Both the position numbers and the translations under genes were made by a program. The notes below the pieces were generated by a model. The model did no database searches. It was given only the letters and a program-made list of their open reading frames with translations, and had not been told where the DNA came from. Source: Hemicordylus capensis (taxonomy: Eukaryota > Chordata > Lepidosauria > Squamata > Cordylidae). From it: 64,000 nucleotides of DNA. Positions 1-11,458 of the stretch are shown piece after piece (positions within the stretch are counted from its first letter, which is position 1; every line of letters starts with the position of its first letter). The stretch covers positions 244,816,674 through 244,880,673 of the forward strand of contig NC_069657.1 in NCBI RefSeq assembly GCF_027244095.1, given 5' to 3'.

Positions 1-143
1 TTTTCCCAGTGGGAAAGATGTTTAAGCATATGCTTTGATCCCACCCATTGAAATCAGTGGGACTGAGAGGTGCTTACATTTGCTTGGACAGTGCCCTTTA
101 TTTCTGCTTGCATTTTCCTTATCAGTTACTATTTTAAATCTAC

Positions 144-2213
144 CTGCACAGCGGCCCAACAAGGTGTGGTCCTTATCAACCAATGTAGTCAACGTATGCT
201 CCCAGTCAGCATCATCGTTTCTATTCTGCACCATGCCACAGATATTAATGGACTCAAAGGAGCACTGGTCAAGGAGGGTAAGGCTAGAAGCTGTAGGATA
301 TGCAGATGTATTCCATATGAAAAATAGACATTTTATCTGCCAACCAACCATACAAAGCATCCTGCTGCCTGACCGTTTCCCTGCCTGAAGTGACAGAGGA
401 GGTAGTCCTGGATTCAGGATTTAGGACTCCTAGGTTTATTTTGAGCGATCCTAGGATCCATGTTGAGGTTACCTTTGGGAGGCAGTTCTGGACTTTACAG
501 CCACCATGACAACCATGGAGCCGACCCAAAATATTATCAGCAAGCTTACAAGTCATGCTCTCAAGGCTGACTGGTGGATTGGTCTAGGAGATAGCCAATG
601 CTCTAAATATTTTTTTTTTTTTTTAAAAGAGGCTGATCCCAACCACCATGTAGGATCCATTTGTGTAACCATTCCTTGAGAAACCTTCCTTGGACCCCAA
701 TTATTTGTCCCACTATTGCCTGCCACTAATCCCCTCATTTTGGAAAAGTGTTCAGAGTGACAGTTCACCACAGTTGTACATACGATTGAGTCTTTGTAGA
801 TCTATCCTGCTCAAATCCTGGCTTCCCCCAATTCCGTCATTGAATTCTGGAATTTTAGTCGTAATTGTCGGAATGCTACTGTTCTTGTTGAATGAATAAG
901 GTCTATAATGCATGATGGATTCATATACGTAAGGGGTGTTTAGGTCAGACGTGAAGCTATCATCATGTTTGTTGAAGTTATGCTCCTGATCTAAAAATCA
1001 TAGGAGATCAAATTATTATAGATCCCATTGTATGCAACCATATACGGATAATCCAGTCCCAATGAAATCTTGTTATCTTGAGAACAGCTCCAGGCCCCAA
1101 AAGGAAAGGAAAGGTTGTGTTGTAGAGTCAGTGTCAACTCTCGGTGACCGCAGAGCCATGTGGTTTTCTTGGCAGAATCCAGGAGGGGCTTACCCAAGGG
1201 TAAATCTTTAACACACCTTTCATTATCAGAACACCTGGCATGGTGTTGCCACAAGTCCTGTGCCATTCTGCATCTGATAGCTGGGACAGAGATTTGTGAG
1301 CTTACCTGTTGGCCTTGGGAACGTACTTTTAGGCACAGCTGACCCAGAGTTGCTCCTTCCCCCACGGAAGCCACTGAATGCAGCTGCCAGACTGTTTTCT
1401 CCTGCTCTGGCCAGTGGCCAGAGCTAGACCAGTTGCATGGCACTACTGCATTCCGGTGGGAGAAAGGCGGACTTCAGTCAACCTGCTTCACCTCTTCACC
1501 TGTGAAGGTAGTCCCTCCCCTCTATAGGAAGTGACCCTACCTGCCTGTCTCTCACACATCCATCACAAAAATCCCTAAAGGCTATTTCTGCTATCTCCTA
1601 TAGAGGCCCAGCTGGAAGGAAAGAAAAACCACCCCTCCTTTCCTTCACAGATGAATTGGCTTATCTCGCTCAGGAAGGGGGAAAGTTGGCGGCAGCAGGA
1701 CCAGGTGCTTTGGATCTATTTGTGTGTATGCACATCTGCTGTTCCTCGGTGGGCCCTTGCAGAATTTGAGCACAAAGGCACATGGAGCTGTCCTATGTAT
1801 GCCACAGCCATTCTGTCTCCTGTCCTGTTGCTGCTGCACTGTGCTCAGGAAGTGACAGGCAGAAGCGGAGCCCTTGGAGAAAAACTATGAAGGAAGCCAG
1901 ATGGTGAATACTTTCCGATCCCATTTGAGCATTCCGGTGAAATGGACAGATTTCCACAATGGGTCCAAAAGAATGTGGACCTGGAGTCTCCCAAAGACTT
2001 CCCCATCTTCTCACCATTACCTTCAATGATATAGTTCCACCAAATCTTAACATAATCGTCCCGGTCACTCCGTGATTGTTCATGAAAAAATCACAGTGCA
2101 TGCAGAATCTCATGCTCTACTGTAATTTTATAGTCACAACCAAATCCAATGGAAAGAACTTGGCCAGTCTGAAAATCACCCACGTACGACCAGCATCTGT
2201 TGGACAATGAAAC
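144..2213 (-). pseudogene. MEP1A: Meprin A subunit alpha pseudogene, copy A (three exons in window)
   Basis: Three exons with canonical splice borders read on the minus strand. Exon 2021-2213 encodes the astacin zinc site, reading HEILHAL[15 protein letters not shown]; in the family that stop position is glycine (HExxHxxGxxH). Exon 769-990 encodes the rest of the protease, including [12 protein letters not shown], the Met-turn region, and ends RLNRMYNC. Exon 144-290 starts the MAM domain (LLDQCSFESINICGM, then DHTLLGRC). Each exon joins the next in phase. Meprin alpha is a secreted or membrane-bound zinc metalloprotease of gut and kidney brush border. The in-frame TGA cuts the catalytic helix, so no active protease can be made. 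Propeptide exons, expected to the right, are not recognised. The paralogue MEP1B fits the MAM segments less well. Confidence 0.88.
1112..1200 (-). repeat. Old tRNA-type SINE fragment (copy A)
   Basis: The text GAGTCAGTGTCAACTCT, followed by a CAGAGCCATGTGG block and CAGAATCCAGGAGGGGCTTACC, matches the 3' half of the SINE at 38768-38998 with several changes and in the same orientation. Its duplicate lies at about 17110-17190. It sits in a meprin intron. Confidence 0.6.
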
Positions 2214-2513
2214 CTGATAATAGTACTGCTTATTTAACATGGAGCCAAGCACGCCCCTAGCATCAGTTTGGAATGGGAGGAAGCATCAATTCACAGCAAA
2301 GGTGGAAAGGCATTTCCCATCCATCCACTAAACATAGGAAACAGCCTTTCCTGCATCTGTTACCAAACCAATATGTGAATGTGTGTGAGGGAATGAATAT
2401 ACAAAGAGAATGAACACAGAATCCTTCGTCTATAAGTGCTGTTGCAGTTGTTAAACAGCTGTTACTCGAAAAAATATCAATAACCGACACCTGCCATTAT
2501 TCTAGACTAAGCA

Positions 2514-2975
2514 TGTTGGGGTTTGTGATTATTTAGCAGAGCACCAACAAGAGAAGCTACCCACTCCAGGTACAGAGTAGAGCGTAGATTTGGGTTGTTG
2601 CAGCTACGTAAAGAATATGCATGAAGATTGTTGAACAATCTAAATACTAGGTGGATTTATTAGTGAAGTACATTTGAGATAGGGAAGACCTATTCTATCT
2701 ATCAGCTACATGATGAATAGTTAGGGGGAGAGAGAGAGAGAGAGAGATGTTTGCATTTTCTCTCTACGAAGAAAGGAAGAGGACTGGCTCACTACAGGAA
2801 GCACCTGAGGAGTCAAGGCAGGGGTCATAGAATAGAGGCAAACAGGGACAGGTAAGGAGACCCTCACTCACTACCTCTACTCCCCAAGCTCCTAGTGGTC
2901 TTTAGGAGGATAGCCTGAGCAAAAGGTCGATGCACTGGAACTCCATCTCCCACAAATAAATCACTTCAGAACTCA
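2514..2975 (-). mobile_element. Ty3/Gypsy-type LTR plus gag-end fossil (copy A)
   Basis: On the minus strand, about 35 codons similar to the gag end of the element at 34916-35880 are followed directly by an LTR-like stretch of about 330 bp with an AATAAA signal. The same join occurs at 18502-18955, 35450-35880 and 43185-47622, so it looks like one family of LTR-derived repeats. It is a broken fossil, older than the tandem duplication. Confidence 0.6.
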
Positions 2976-3168
2976 GAGGAAAATAAGATGAGGAAGAGGT
3001 GTTACTTATAGTAATAAGATTTCCCCCATTCCAAATTTTATTTGTGTAGTTATACGTTTTACATTTCTGAGCCTTAAGGTTCTCAAATGGAGGATTAGCC
3101 CAGAGTGTTCAGGAATGAAGCAGCACCTTTGGGCCTCTAAGCTCTCAAGGCCTGGGACAGGCTTGGCA

Positions 3169-3170
<2 letters not shown>

Positions 3171-3204
<34 letters not shown>
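3171..3204. repeat. (GT)n microsatellite, copy A
   Basis: A pure GT run of about 34 bases. Its duplicate at 19143-19170 is shorter and turns into GCGCGC, which shows fast drift since the duplication. Confidence 0.95.
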
Positions 3205-3206
<2 letters not shown>

Positions 3207-3310
3207 ATGTGTGCATATGTGCATATTCAAAATGAAGCTGCAGGAGGTCCCTAAGATGTCTCCTGTGCCTATAGCCTTTATGTAATGACGATAGGGCAAC
3301 TTTCTGGAGC

Positions 3311-3611
3311 CCACCTGGGATGTTTTTCACACAGGGCTTTTAAAGCCCTTTAACTCGCATCTCTTCTGGAATGGAGGAGGTGTGTTCACATATCGGCCAG
3401 ATTTACCCCAAAGTCCCTGAGAGTTATCGGGGAACAGTTCACACACAATTCGAGTTTCTCACTGCACGTTAGAGTGTAGCCCATTTTAAATCCAATTTTA
3501 TATTTTAAAAATGCACTATTTGTGTCAGCTTTGGGGGACAACTTTGAGTTCGCAGTAAAGCCTCCCAGTAAACTTGCAGTAAAGTCTGCTGTGTGTAAAA
3601 GTCCCAGGTAG
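3311..3611. mobile_element. Short TIR element (MITE), CCTGGGATGTTTTTCACACAG ends, copy A
   Basis: The left end reads CCACCTGGGATGTTTTTCAC and the right end, reverse complemented, reads CCTACCTGGGACTTTTACAC, giving inverted ends of roughly 25 bp around about 300 bp. Relatives are at 19285-19586 (duplicate), 27249-27745 (longer and diverged) and 55324-56075 (interrupted). There is no coding content. The superfamily is not clear from the ends. Confidence 0.6.
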
Positions 3612-4150
3612 GAGGATGCCCATGCGGTGGGGTGGGGGGTGGGGGCTGGGATTGCCAAGGATGCTCTAAAACCTGTAATCAGCCCTGATTCAATAGTGGC
3701 CATAGAAAGTTTATTGGACCTGTTCAGATAACTTAGATCCACTTCATCCACACTGGGGGGATCAGGAAATGGTAACTATGGCAAGAAATTCGAGATTCTT
3801 TCAAAAAGATCGGAGCATTGTTTGCCGAGAGGTTCAGAAAATGACTTCAGTATTCCGTAACCAAATATAGAACGTATTTGCATGAACAATACAGCAAAAT
3901 AACTGGTAACAAAACAGGTTCGGCTTTTTAGGAAAATATACAAAGCAGTGTTTTCCATATGCACCACACTGCAGTAAAACAGAATAGGCCTGTTGCCCAG
4001 CTCCCTCCTCCTCTGATATGGTTGTCATGAACTGGTATCCTGTTAGGAAGGGCTACAGAGGAAAGATGCTTTCCCCATAGCATACTTTGTTCTGAAGGAG
4101 CATTTTAAAGCACCTGAGGCAAGGGAGGGAGCGCTGGGCATAATTCAACA

Positions 4151-5086
4151 ATGGACAGCTCCTCTGTATGGAATACAGCTTCCCTGCTGGTTGTAATCAC
4201 TGCAAGTTTGGGAAGACTATGGACAGATGCATTCATTCTAGTGGTCAATTGCAGGGACTGGATCCAAAAGAAACGTCTGAGCCCCATTGACAGGATCTTG
4301 ACCTTACAAAGTATAAGCAGGATATGTTTTGGGTGCTCTGCGATACTTTGGAATCTACTGTTAAAATTCCATCCTCAGATTACTCAAAACCTGCATATCT
4401 TCAAAGCAACTATGTCTGTTTTTTGGTTCTTTCTGTTTTGGAACCTCTGGCTCACAGCTTGCTTGTGCAGCTACTATTGTTTGAAGATCACAGACTTCAG
4501 TCACCCCTTCTTCATCTATTTCAAACTAAGGATTTCAGGACTGGTTCCTACGTGGCTCCTAGGTTCTGTGATTTTGTCTTTGGCAAATACCCTGCCTTAT
4601 ATATATGTGAACTTGACAACAGTGGATAACGGGGAGATCTCCAATTTCTTCAAAAATAAAACCGAGAATTCAGTCTATCTGCCAAAGATTCAATTACACG
4701 TGCTTATTTTGGTGAGCCTTGGATCTTCTGCAGCTTTCGGTTTATGCATTACGTCTGCCTTTCTGTTAATCTTTTCTCTCTGGAGGCACAGTCAGAAAAT
4801 GCGAACTGCATCAGTCAGCTCCCGGAACCCTAGTGGTGCTGCCCACGTCCAGGCAGTGAAAATTATACTATTCCTCCTCATCAACCATGTTGCTGCCTTC
4901 CTAGCTACGCTGATGATATTGTCAAGCAATTTTGATAGAAATAGCTTTGCTACCTTTGTAACTGTCTCTTTTATACATTGGTGTCCTTCGGTGGATTCTT
5001 TCATATCAGTTTGGGGCAACACAAAATTAAAAAATGAGTTGCACAAGCTTTTGTATTTTGCTAAGCGCAGGGGGCGATATTGTTAA
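4151..5086 (+). CDS. TAS2R: Bitter taste receptor type 2 (TAS2R), copy A
   Basis: A 311-residue, single-exon, seven-pass receptor of the TAS2R family, which senses bitter compounds at the cell surface through G proteins. Family hallmarks are present: NCRDWIQKKRLSPIDRIL after TM1, NLWLTACLCSYYCLKITDFSHP across TM3 and the second inner loop, FSLWRHSQKM and HVQAVK before TM6, and VDSFISVWGNTKLKNEL at the end of TM7. The second outer loop has two glycosylation sites (NLT near 154, NKT near 169). The start is the first ATG (CAACAATGG) and gives the usual family length. The frame is fully open. It lies head to head with the dead meprin exons. The closest relative in the window is 20128-21063 (about 91% identical). 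The member number cannot be assigned by eye. Confidence 0.95.
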   Translation: MDSSSVWNTASLLVVITASLGRLWTDAFILVVNCRDWIQKKRLSPIDRILTLQSISRICFGCSAILWNLLLKFHPQITQNLHIFKATMSVFWFFLFWNLWLTACLCSYYCLKITDFSHPFFIYFKLRISGLVPTWLLGSVILSLANTLPYIYVNLTTVDNGEISNFFKNKTENSVYLPKIQLHVLILVSLGSSAAFGLCITSAFLLIFSLWRHSQKMRTASVSSRNPSGAAHVQAVKIILFLLINHVAAFLATLMILSSNFDRNSFATFVTVSFIHWCPSVDSFISVWGNTKLKNELHKLLYFAKRRGRYC

Positions 5087-6069
5087 AGGATTGCCACAAA
5101 TGCTATAGTCTGAAAACCTGAAAATCTTTGTTCAGATGCAAGCTCTGTCTTTCTCTCACTAGGATAAATTTAGAGTTGCTCCACTGAAATCTGTGAAGAT
5201 ATGCCATTGAAACCTTGAGGAATGAACCAAGCAATGCACTAATTCTGTATGCGTTGCTTAGCTTATGAGCAAGAACTGTGTTTGGAGCACTGATTTAGAC
5301 ATGGTACAGCAGTTTGAAGAGCTATATGATTTTGTCCTAGTTTTTTTAATGTATAAAATGCTATGAAAGATCTGGGTATAGCAAAGACATCAGCAGATAC
5401 CGTAGGGCTGCAATGTTAAGTCATTTACACAGGTAAGATGTATTTCAAAGTGACAACATGATTAATGAGGTGGGCACATCTTTCCATTGCCTGAAATTCC
5501 TAGTCTTTCTGGATGTATAACTACAGGGCACCGTTGGATTTTTAGTCCATCAAGGAATATTCTCTCTTTATGTTTTTGCTGTGTGGCCGATCCAGCTCGT
5601 CCTCCAGATCTCTTGATAATTGTGAACAAATGGCCAGTGTTAATAAGGATTGTTATTGCTCCTTGATAGTTAGGAATCTCTTTCCAGCCACCCCAAACCC
5701 ATCAGAGTTTGGAAGCTGATACGCTTCAACTAGTGGGAGGGACATTAAAACCATCTGGAGCCTGTTGGGCAGTTTTGAAGTGGGGGGAAAGAGACAGGGA
5801 GAGAGAGAACAGTATGTGAGGTAGCTGAACATGAACTTCCTTGGAATACAGAGTGTCTCTCTGTTGCAGGATTACTGGATTTGCTGCCTGCTGCAGGAGT
5901 GCTCATTTGCCTATGTTCCACTTGTTTATTTTTAAACAAAACAAATACCACAAAGACAGCACAAGTCACCTGTGCTCTCTCATCCAAAGCAAAAAACAAA
6001 ACCCTGTAATGCTGCTCCTTGATTTCTCTGTGCTTAAAGAAGTGGATGAAGACAGAGCCAGACTTAGGG
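5087..6069. other. 3' flank of TAS2R copy A, no further gene seen
   Basis: No coding signal. The first 830 bases are shared with copy B. After about 5914 the sequence is unique to this copy up to the L2 at 6070. Confidence 0.6.
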
Positions 6070-7575
6070 GCGTGCAAAGGTTTTCAAATGAGCTCTATGT
6101 TGCAATCTGTCGGATTCAAGCTGAGTCTTTCTCCACCTGCGTTCTAGTCGTCTATCTCCCCGCTTCAGCCCCCTGAAGGGCTGGAGGTAGTTCTTCCATA
6201 TACCAAGGGGCCCAGCTTTGAAGTGGGTCAAAGAGGATACGTAGGAGCGATCATGTCTACTGCCCCGGTGAATTTGCTGTTCCAATTCTCCACCAGGGCA
6301 TCAACAGGATTGCTGGCAGAGCCAACACTAAATCCCTCCAAGGCATCTTGAAATCTTATGGGATCCAATAACCTTCTCGGGCAGACCATCCTAATAGGTC
6401 CCTCGCCCCTGCGAATGTGGGGTGTGACAGTGAGTCCAACCTTAACCAGATGGTGGTCTGTCCATGACAATGGGGAAATCCCAGGAGTCCCCACCCATGG
6501 AACACCACCCTGATCAGAGTGAAAGACCAAATCAAGCACGTGACCTGCAATGTGTGTCAGTCCTGAGACCACTTGAGATAGGCCCATATTCGTCATGGCC
6601 GCTATGAACTCCTGAGCCGCCCCGGACAAACTGGTCCCGAAATGAACATTGAATTCCCCCAGCACCACAAGCCTGGTAGATTCCAACACCAAACCCGAGA
6701 TCAAATCCGCCAGCTCAGCTAGGGACTCTGTTGAACAGCGGGGCAATCGGTACACCAACAGAAGCCCCAGTCTTTCCCAGACACTCTAACAGGGATCCTG
6801 GTAAGGGAGATATTATTCTTGTAGTTATTCTTATAGACCACAGCTACTCCACCGCCCCACCCACAGTCCCTCACTCGCTCCTCAACAGAGTAGCGTGGAA
6901 GAAGAAGCTGGGACCACACTGGGCCCCCAGCCTATCCCAACCAGGTCTCTGTAATATATACCAGGTTGGTACCTTCATCCAGAATCAAATCATGGATGGT
7001 TTCTGATTTGTTCTGGACCAACCTGGCATTACAGAGGAGCAAGGTGAGGTTACAAGGGTGGCTGGGACTGCTCTCCAAGGTCAAATTCCTGGCAGGACAG
7101 CTGGAAGGGGAAACAGCTAGTAAATTTCTATTTTCCCTCCTCTGTAATGGCCCACTGACTTGCCAATGTTACTTCCTCTGTTTCCCACCACCCCCAGAAT
7201 TGCCGCCCCACAGTCAGTGGACACACCCCCTGTCTCCCAATCTCCAGGTAAACCCAGACACATTCTAAAAGATCCTCACCCAGGACTAATTAAAACAGAA
7301 GCCCCCCACATAGAGATACCTGGGCCAAGAGTCCTGGCCCTTGCTGTTCCCCGAAGAGGCTCCTATATAGGGCCAGAGATAGCCCCTCTGCTCAGCTGAC
7401 AGGCAGGAACTGCTGACTCACTCCTGGCCCCGATCCTGTAGAGCAGTCACTGCCGAAGGCCACAGTTCTACAGGTCAGGCAGGGGACCGGCAGGTGGACT
7501 CGCCTTCTCCCTCTCCTGCAGGCAGATGTTCAGTGCAGCAGCAGCAGCAGACAGCCCACACCATTCTTTCACCCT
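6070..7575 (-). mobile_element. L2-clade LINE fragment, endonuclease part
   Basis: Minus-strand frames give an APE-type endonuclease of the L2 kind. Near 7000 it reads ETIHDLILDEGTNLVYITETWLG. Further on it reads LVVLGEFNVHFG, where the family normally has GDFN, then GLSQVVSGLTHIAGHVLDLVF, and finally the linker RLERRWRKT near 6170. The right part (7050-7575) looks like the 5' region. There is a stop just after TWLG and a frame change near 6750. The reverse transcriptase is missing, so this is the 5' half only. Confidence 0.82.
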
Positions 7576-7617
7576 GGGGAGGTTTTCTGGGAAGCAGGTG
7601 GTCTCTTGCAGTGCTGT

Positions 7618-7717
7618 AGGGCTTCTAGCCATCATCCCTCACTACTGGCCACTGTGGCTGGAGATGATGGGAGCTGTAGTCCAAAAACAGCTGGAGGGCC
7701 AAAGTTGAAAAGCCCTG
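7618..7717. mobile_element. Short hAT-like palindromic MITE fragment
   Basis: The block GATGATGGGAGCTGTAGTCC, followed by GAGGGCCAAAGTTGAAAAGC and an end in CCCTG, matches the right arm of the complete element at 40099-40233. The left arm is largely worn away. Confidence 0.6.
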
Positions 7718-7722
7718 CTTTA

Positions 7723-9359
7723 GGGCAACAGTGCTGATCAGAGTCAAGGTGCATCACTCAATGCATTTTAGGTAAGCTGCAACATGAGTTGTGAGTCTCT
7801 AGATCCCACATGGTAGGGGGTAGAGCACCAATTCCTTGTTGCTGTTTACTGTCTTGTTGAATTAATGAAATTGTGGTCCTTTACTTCCAAATATGCCTCA
7901 TGTCTTCATCGCACTGGGGGCAATGTGTTATCTTGTTTACCAAGTTTGAATTTTGTGGTACTGGCTACTGACAGTTTGAGCTTCAAGGTGTGGCTGAGCG
8001 TGGGTTGAAATGCATCCTCAAAACTCAGAAATGTGAGACCAGGATCTATTATACTGATTTCTTTTTCATCTCATGAGGAAACAATTCCATGAAGATGGCC
8101 AGTAAAACTTGAATCCACCAAAGAATTAGTCAGATAATTGTTCTTAACACTGGAAAGAGCCACAGAGAGGCAAACTTGCTTGTAAAGAATTCCACAGATG
8201 CATTAATGTACATTGGATAGCTCATAACACACTATCTGGTTCTCCAGTGACTGCAGATACAAGAAAAAGGAAAGGAAAAGTAATATGTCACCATACTTGT
8301 CTTCACACGTCACATGAACATGATACATTCATCATCATGCTTGGAGAACTAAAGCTTAGCGTCAGCTTTGCGACCCATCGCGAGATCTTCACCCTAGTCC
8401 AGGAGGAGGGGCTCACAGGTGGAAGCAGCCTTCCATGTGTGCAGCTGATGTGCATATGGATGTGCATTCACAATTGCATCATCAGCTTCATCCAGGCTAC
8501 ACTGAACTGGCAAAATGTATCTTTTCGTGCACAAGGGAATGCACATTCCTTTCTAAAGCCATTAGCTGTTGTACCCAGCTAGAGCGGGATTGTGGTCACC
8601 ATCGACACACCATACTTTTGTCTGGAACTGATGATGCCAAAATATTTCCCTGATTTTCTCTAGGACAGTGTGTCTTCTTCTTCATTTTATTTGATAAAAC
8701 ATGTGTGCCCAAAGCCCAAAACTTACAAAACTTACAAATTTACAGACATGTAAGCAAAGCAGATGTCTCCGTGTTAAAACGCCATCCACAGTGCTCTTTT
8801 CGGCATACCAGCTGGTAACTCTTTAAGCCTTAAATACAGTAACCAAACCGAAAGTGAGAACAAATGAGAGATGAAGACGGGCAAACCTTTTAACCCTTCC
8901 AGTGACCAATATATTTCATGGCTTCTTTCATCTCTTCCTCTACATTAATATTGGGTCGCAACTGCTCTATAAACATTGCTTCTTTAATCTTAATTCTCAT
9001 TAAATTCCCTTCAGCTGCCAATATTGATTCTTTGTTCATGTTACTTCTCCTTTATGTTTTCCTCTCATGTGCATTGTCCATGGTTTGGTTTCTATGGAGA
9101 GTATAAGATTAATGTGGGAGCCATCGAATCTGCATCATTTTTAGAAACAGAAATCTGGATTAGGGGGGCTCAGTGGAACCAGGTGATATAGAAAGCCCAT
9201 GTAAAAGGAGATTTTAATGAACAGGAATTCTGCACACCCTTGGATAATAAAGGAGCAGGTTATTAAGAACGTAATTCAGAGGGCTATAGGAGTGTAGGGA
9301 GCATATTGAGACATCTAGAGAAAAGGCAGGAGAGTTGATTCAAATTGAAGGTTATAAAC
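7723..9359. other. Intergenic, no gene recognised
   Basis: The frames here are short and show no family motif, and no repeat with clear ends was found. AT-rich in the second half. Confidence 0.5.
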
Positions 9360-9850
9360 TTCCATTGTGTAGGAGTAGAGGGTAAAGTTTGAGAAAGGGT
9401 TGCGGGTTTAAAAAATTCCATTTGTAACAGATAGATGTACATGGCAGGCACAGGAAATTCTTACTAGACATGGTGTTAGGGCTAATGTTGTACGTACAGC
9501 ACCTAAGACATTTGAAACAACATCTAGTTAAATCTCAAATTTATTATATGATAATAAATGTTGGGGGAATGGATCATTCCATCTGTAAAGAGGACAGTGC
9601 ATAAGACAGAATGTGTGGACTGTGCAGCATTTTGTATTGGGGGAGCAGGAAGGCCATTAATGAAAAGATATAAAGAGCATTTGGCTGATATGCAGCACAA
9701 TACAAATCAAACTGAACCATGGGTGATGCATATGAGGGTTGTTTTGATGGATTTTCTTTCTTTCACAAGTCAGCCATTATTAATTTACCCACTGATGTAC
9801 CCACATGGGATTAGGAAGCATGATATCACAGCAAAATGATGTCAAGTTTA
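9360..9850 (+). mobile_element. Possible Penelope-like element remnant (GIY-YIG end)
   Basis: A 93-codon frame at 9558-9839 contains CVDCAAFCIGGAGRPLMKRYKEHLADM, which resembles the C-terminal GIY-YIG endonuclease of Penelope-like retroelements, where a CxxC pair precedes YIGxTxRxLxxRxxEH. The reverse transcriptase part is not recognisable. Could be chance similarity. Confidence 0.38.
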
Positions 9851-10084
9851 GGGACATTTGGGGACAAATACCTCACTTATTAGAAACAAACCATTGGGAG
9901 TGGCACTGGAGAATGAACAAAATCTAAAAAGTTTAGAAGTGAAACATTGAAAAATGCAGCACACCTCAGTGGAAAATCGGGACACAGTAAGTTAAGATCA
10001 CCTTTGGGGATTTTGACACAGGTGCTCTGTTACATCCTGGAGGAAAGCGGGGAAATGATTTGGTAACAATTGTCCAAAGGTAAT

Positions 10085-11458
10085 CTTGTCCAAAGGTTAA
10101 TCTTGCCTCACCAACCTTTTGGAGTTCTTTGAGAGTGATCCAAGTGTGTGGATCAAGGTGATCCAGTTGTCATCGTATACCTGAACTTCCAAAAAGCTTT
10201 TGACAAAGTTCCTCATCAAAGACTCCTAAGGAAACTTAGCGGTCATGGGATAAGGGGACAAGTACATGTGTGGATTGCAAGCTGGTTGAAAGACAGGAAG
10301 AGGGTAGGGATAAATGGAGAGTTTTCACAATGGAGGGAAGTAAGAATTGGGGTCCCTCAGGGATCTGTACTTGGACCGGTGCTTTTTAATTTATTCATAA
10401 ATGATCTAGAAGCAGGGGTAAGCAGCGAAGTGGCCAGATTTGCAGATGACACCAAACTCTTCCGGGTAGTGAAATCCAAAACGGATTGTGAGGAGCTCCA
10501 AAAGGATCTCTCCAAACTGGGGGAGTGGGCGACAAAATGGCAAATGCAGTTCAGTGTTAGCAAGTGTAAGGTGATGCACATTGGAACGGAAAACCCCAAC
10601 TTCAAGTATATGCTGATGGAAGCTGAGCTGTCGGTGACTGACCAGGAGAGGGATCTTGGGGTTGTGGTGGACAGCTCGTTGAAAGTGTCGACCCAATGTG
10701 CGGCAACTGTAAAAAAGGCCAATTCCATGCTAGGGATCATTAGGAAGGGGATTGAAAATGAAACTGCTACTATTATAATGCCCTTATACAAAACAATGGT
10801 GTGGCCACACCTATAGTACTGTGTACAATTCTGGTCACCACATCTAAAGAAGGACATTGTAGAACTGGAAAAGGTGCAGAAGAGGGCAACCAAGATGATC
10901 GGTGCCTAGAGCACCTTTCTTATGAGGCAAGACTACAACACCTGGGGCTTTTTAGTTTAGAAAGAAGACGACTGTGGGGAGACATGATAGAGGTCTATAA
11001 AATCATGTATGGTGTGGAGAAAGTGGAGAGAGAGAAATTCTTTTCCCTCTCATACAACACTAGAACCAGGGGTCATCCCATGAAATTGATTGCCAGGAGG
11101 TCTAGGACCAACAAACCGAAGTAATGTTTCACACAACACATGATCCACTTGCGGAACTCTCTGCCACAGGATGTGATGACAGCCAACAACCTGGATGGTG
11201 TTAAGAGACATTTGGATATCTTCATGAAGGAGAGGTCTATGAATGGCTACTAGTCGGAGGGCTACAGGCCACCTCCAGCCTCAAAGGCAGGATGCCTCTG
11301 AGTACCAGTTGCGGGGGAGTAACAGCAGGAGAGAGGGCACGCCCTCAACTTCTGCCTGTGGCTTCCAGAGGCATCTGGTGGGCCACTGTGCAAAACAGGA
11401 TGCTGGACTAGATGGGCCTTGGGCCTGATCCAGCAGGGCTGTTCTTATATTCTTAATT
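10085..11458 (+). mobile_element. CR1-clade LINE, 5'-truncated, with 3' end
   Basis: The reading frame 10148-10816 is a CR1-type reverse transcriptase: DPVVIVYLNFQKAFDKVPH, GVPQGSVLGPVLFNLFINDL, FADDTKLF with the catalytic Asp pair, and CKVMHIG. It stops at WPHL where the family continues EYCVQFW (GAG changed to TAG). The rest continues in another frame (HLSYEARLQHLGLFSLERRR). The 3' end matches the squamate consensus (GATGCTGGACTAGATGGGCC) and finishes near 11458. Endonuclease and ORF1 are lost. It is relatively young but dead. Smaller CR1 pieces lie at 47878-48016 and 48815-48925. Confidence 0.88.

Larger units (their letters stand above)
1..5914. repeat. Tandem segmental duplication, copy A (left edge outside window)
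   Basis: Bases 1-5914 match 15990-21902 almost base for base in the same orientation, including SINE remnants, a TIR element, a GT microsatellite, three meprin exons and one TAS2R gene. The match begins at the window edge, so the true left limit is not visible. It ends near 5914, where copy B runs into a hAT-like element. The repeat period is about 16 kb. Identity is uneven: 1650-2215 is nearly identical to its partner, while other stretches show a few percent difference and small indels. Confidence 0.95.

Noticed and set aside
991-1443. 150-codon minus frame, repeated at 16978
   Set aside because: It overlaps a SINE remnant and a meprin intron; conserved only because the segment is duplicated, with no family motif. 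Only its first bases touch a real exon edge.
1793-2113. 106-codon minus frame identical in both copies
   Set aside because: It is a shifted frame over the meprin zinc-site exon; the real reading is the other frame with HEILHAL-stop-FFHEQ.
3006-3330. Frames with His-Thr runs
   Set aside because: Translation of the GT microsatellite, not protein coding.
10357-10893. 178-codon minus frame
   Set aside because: Antisense shadow of the CR1 reverse transcriptase.
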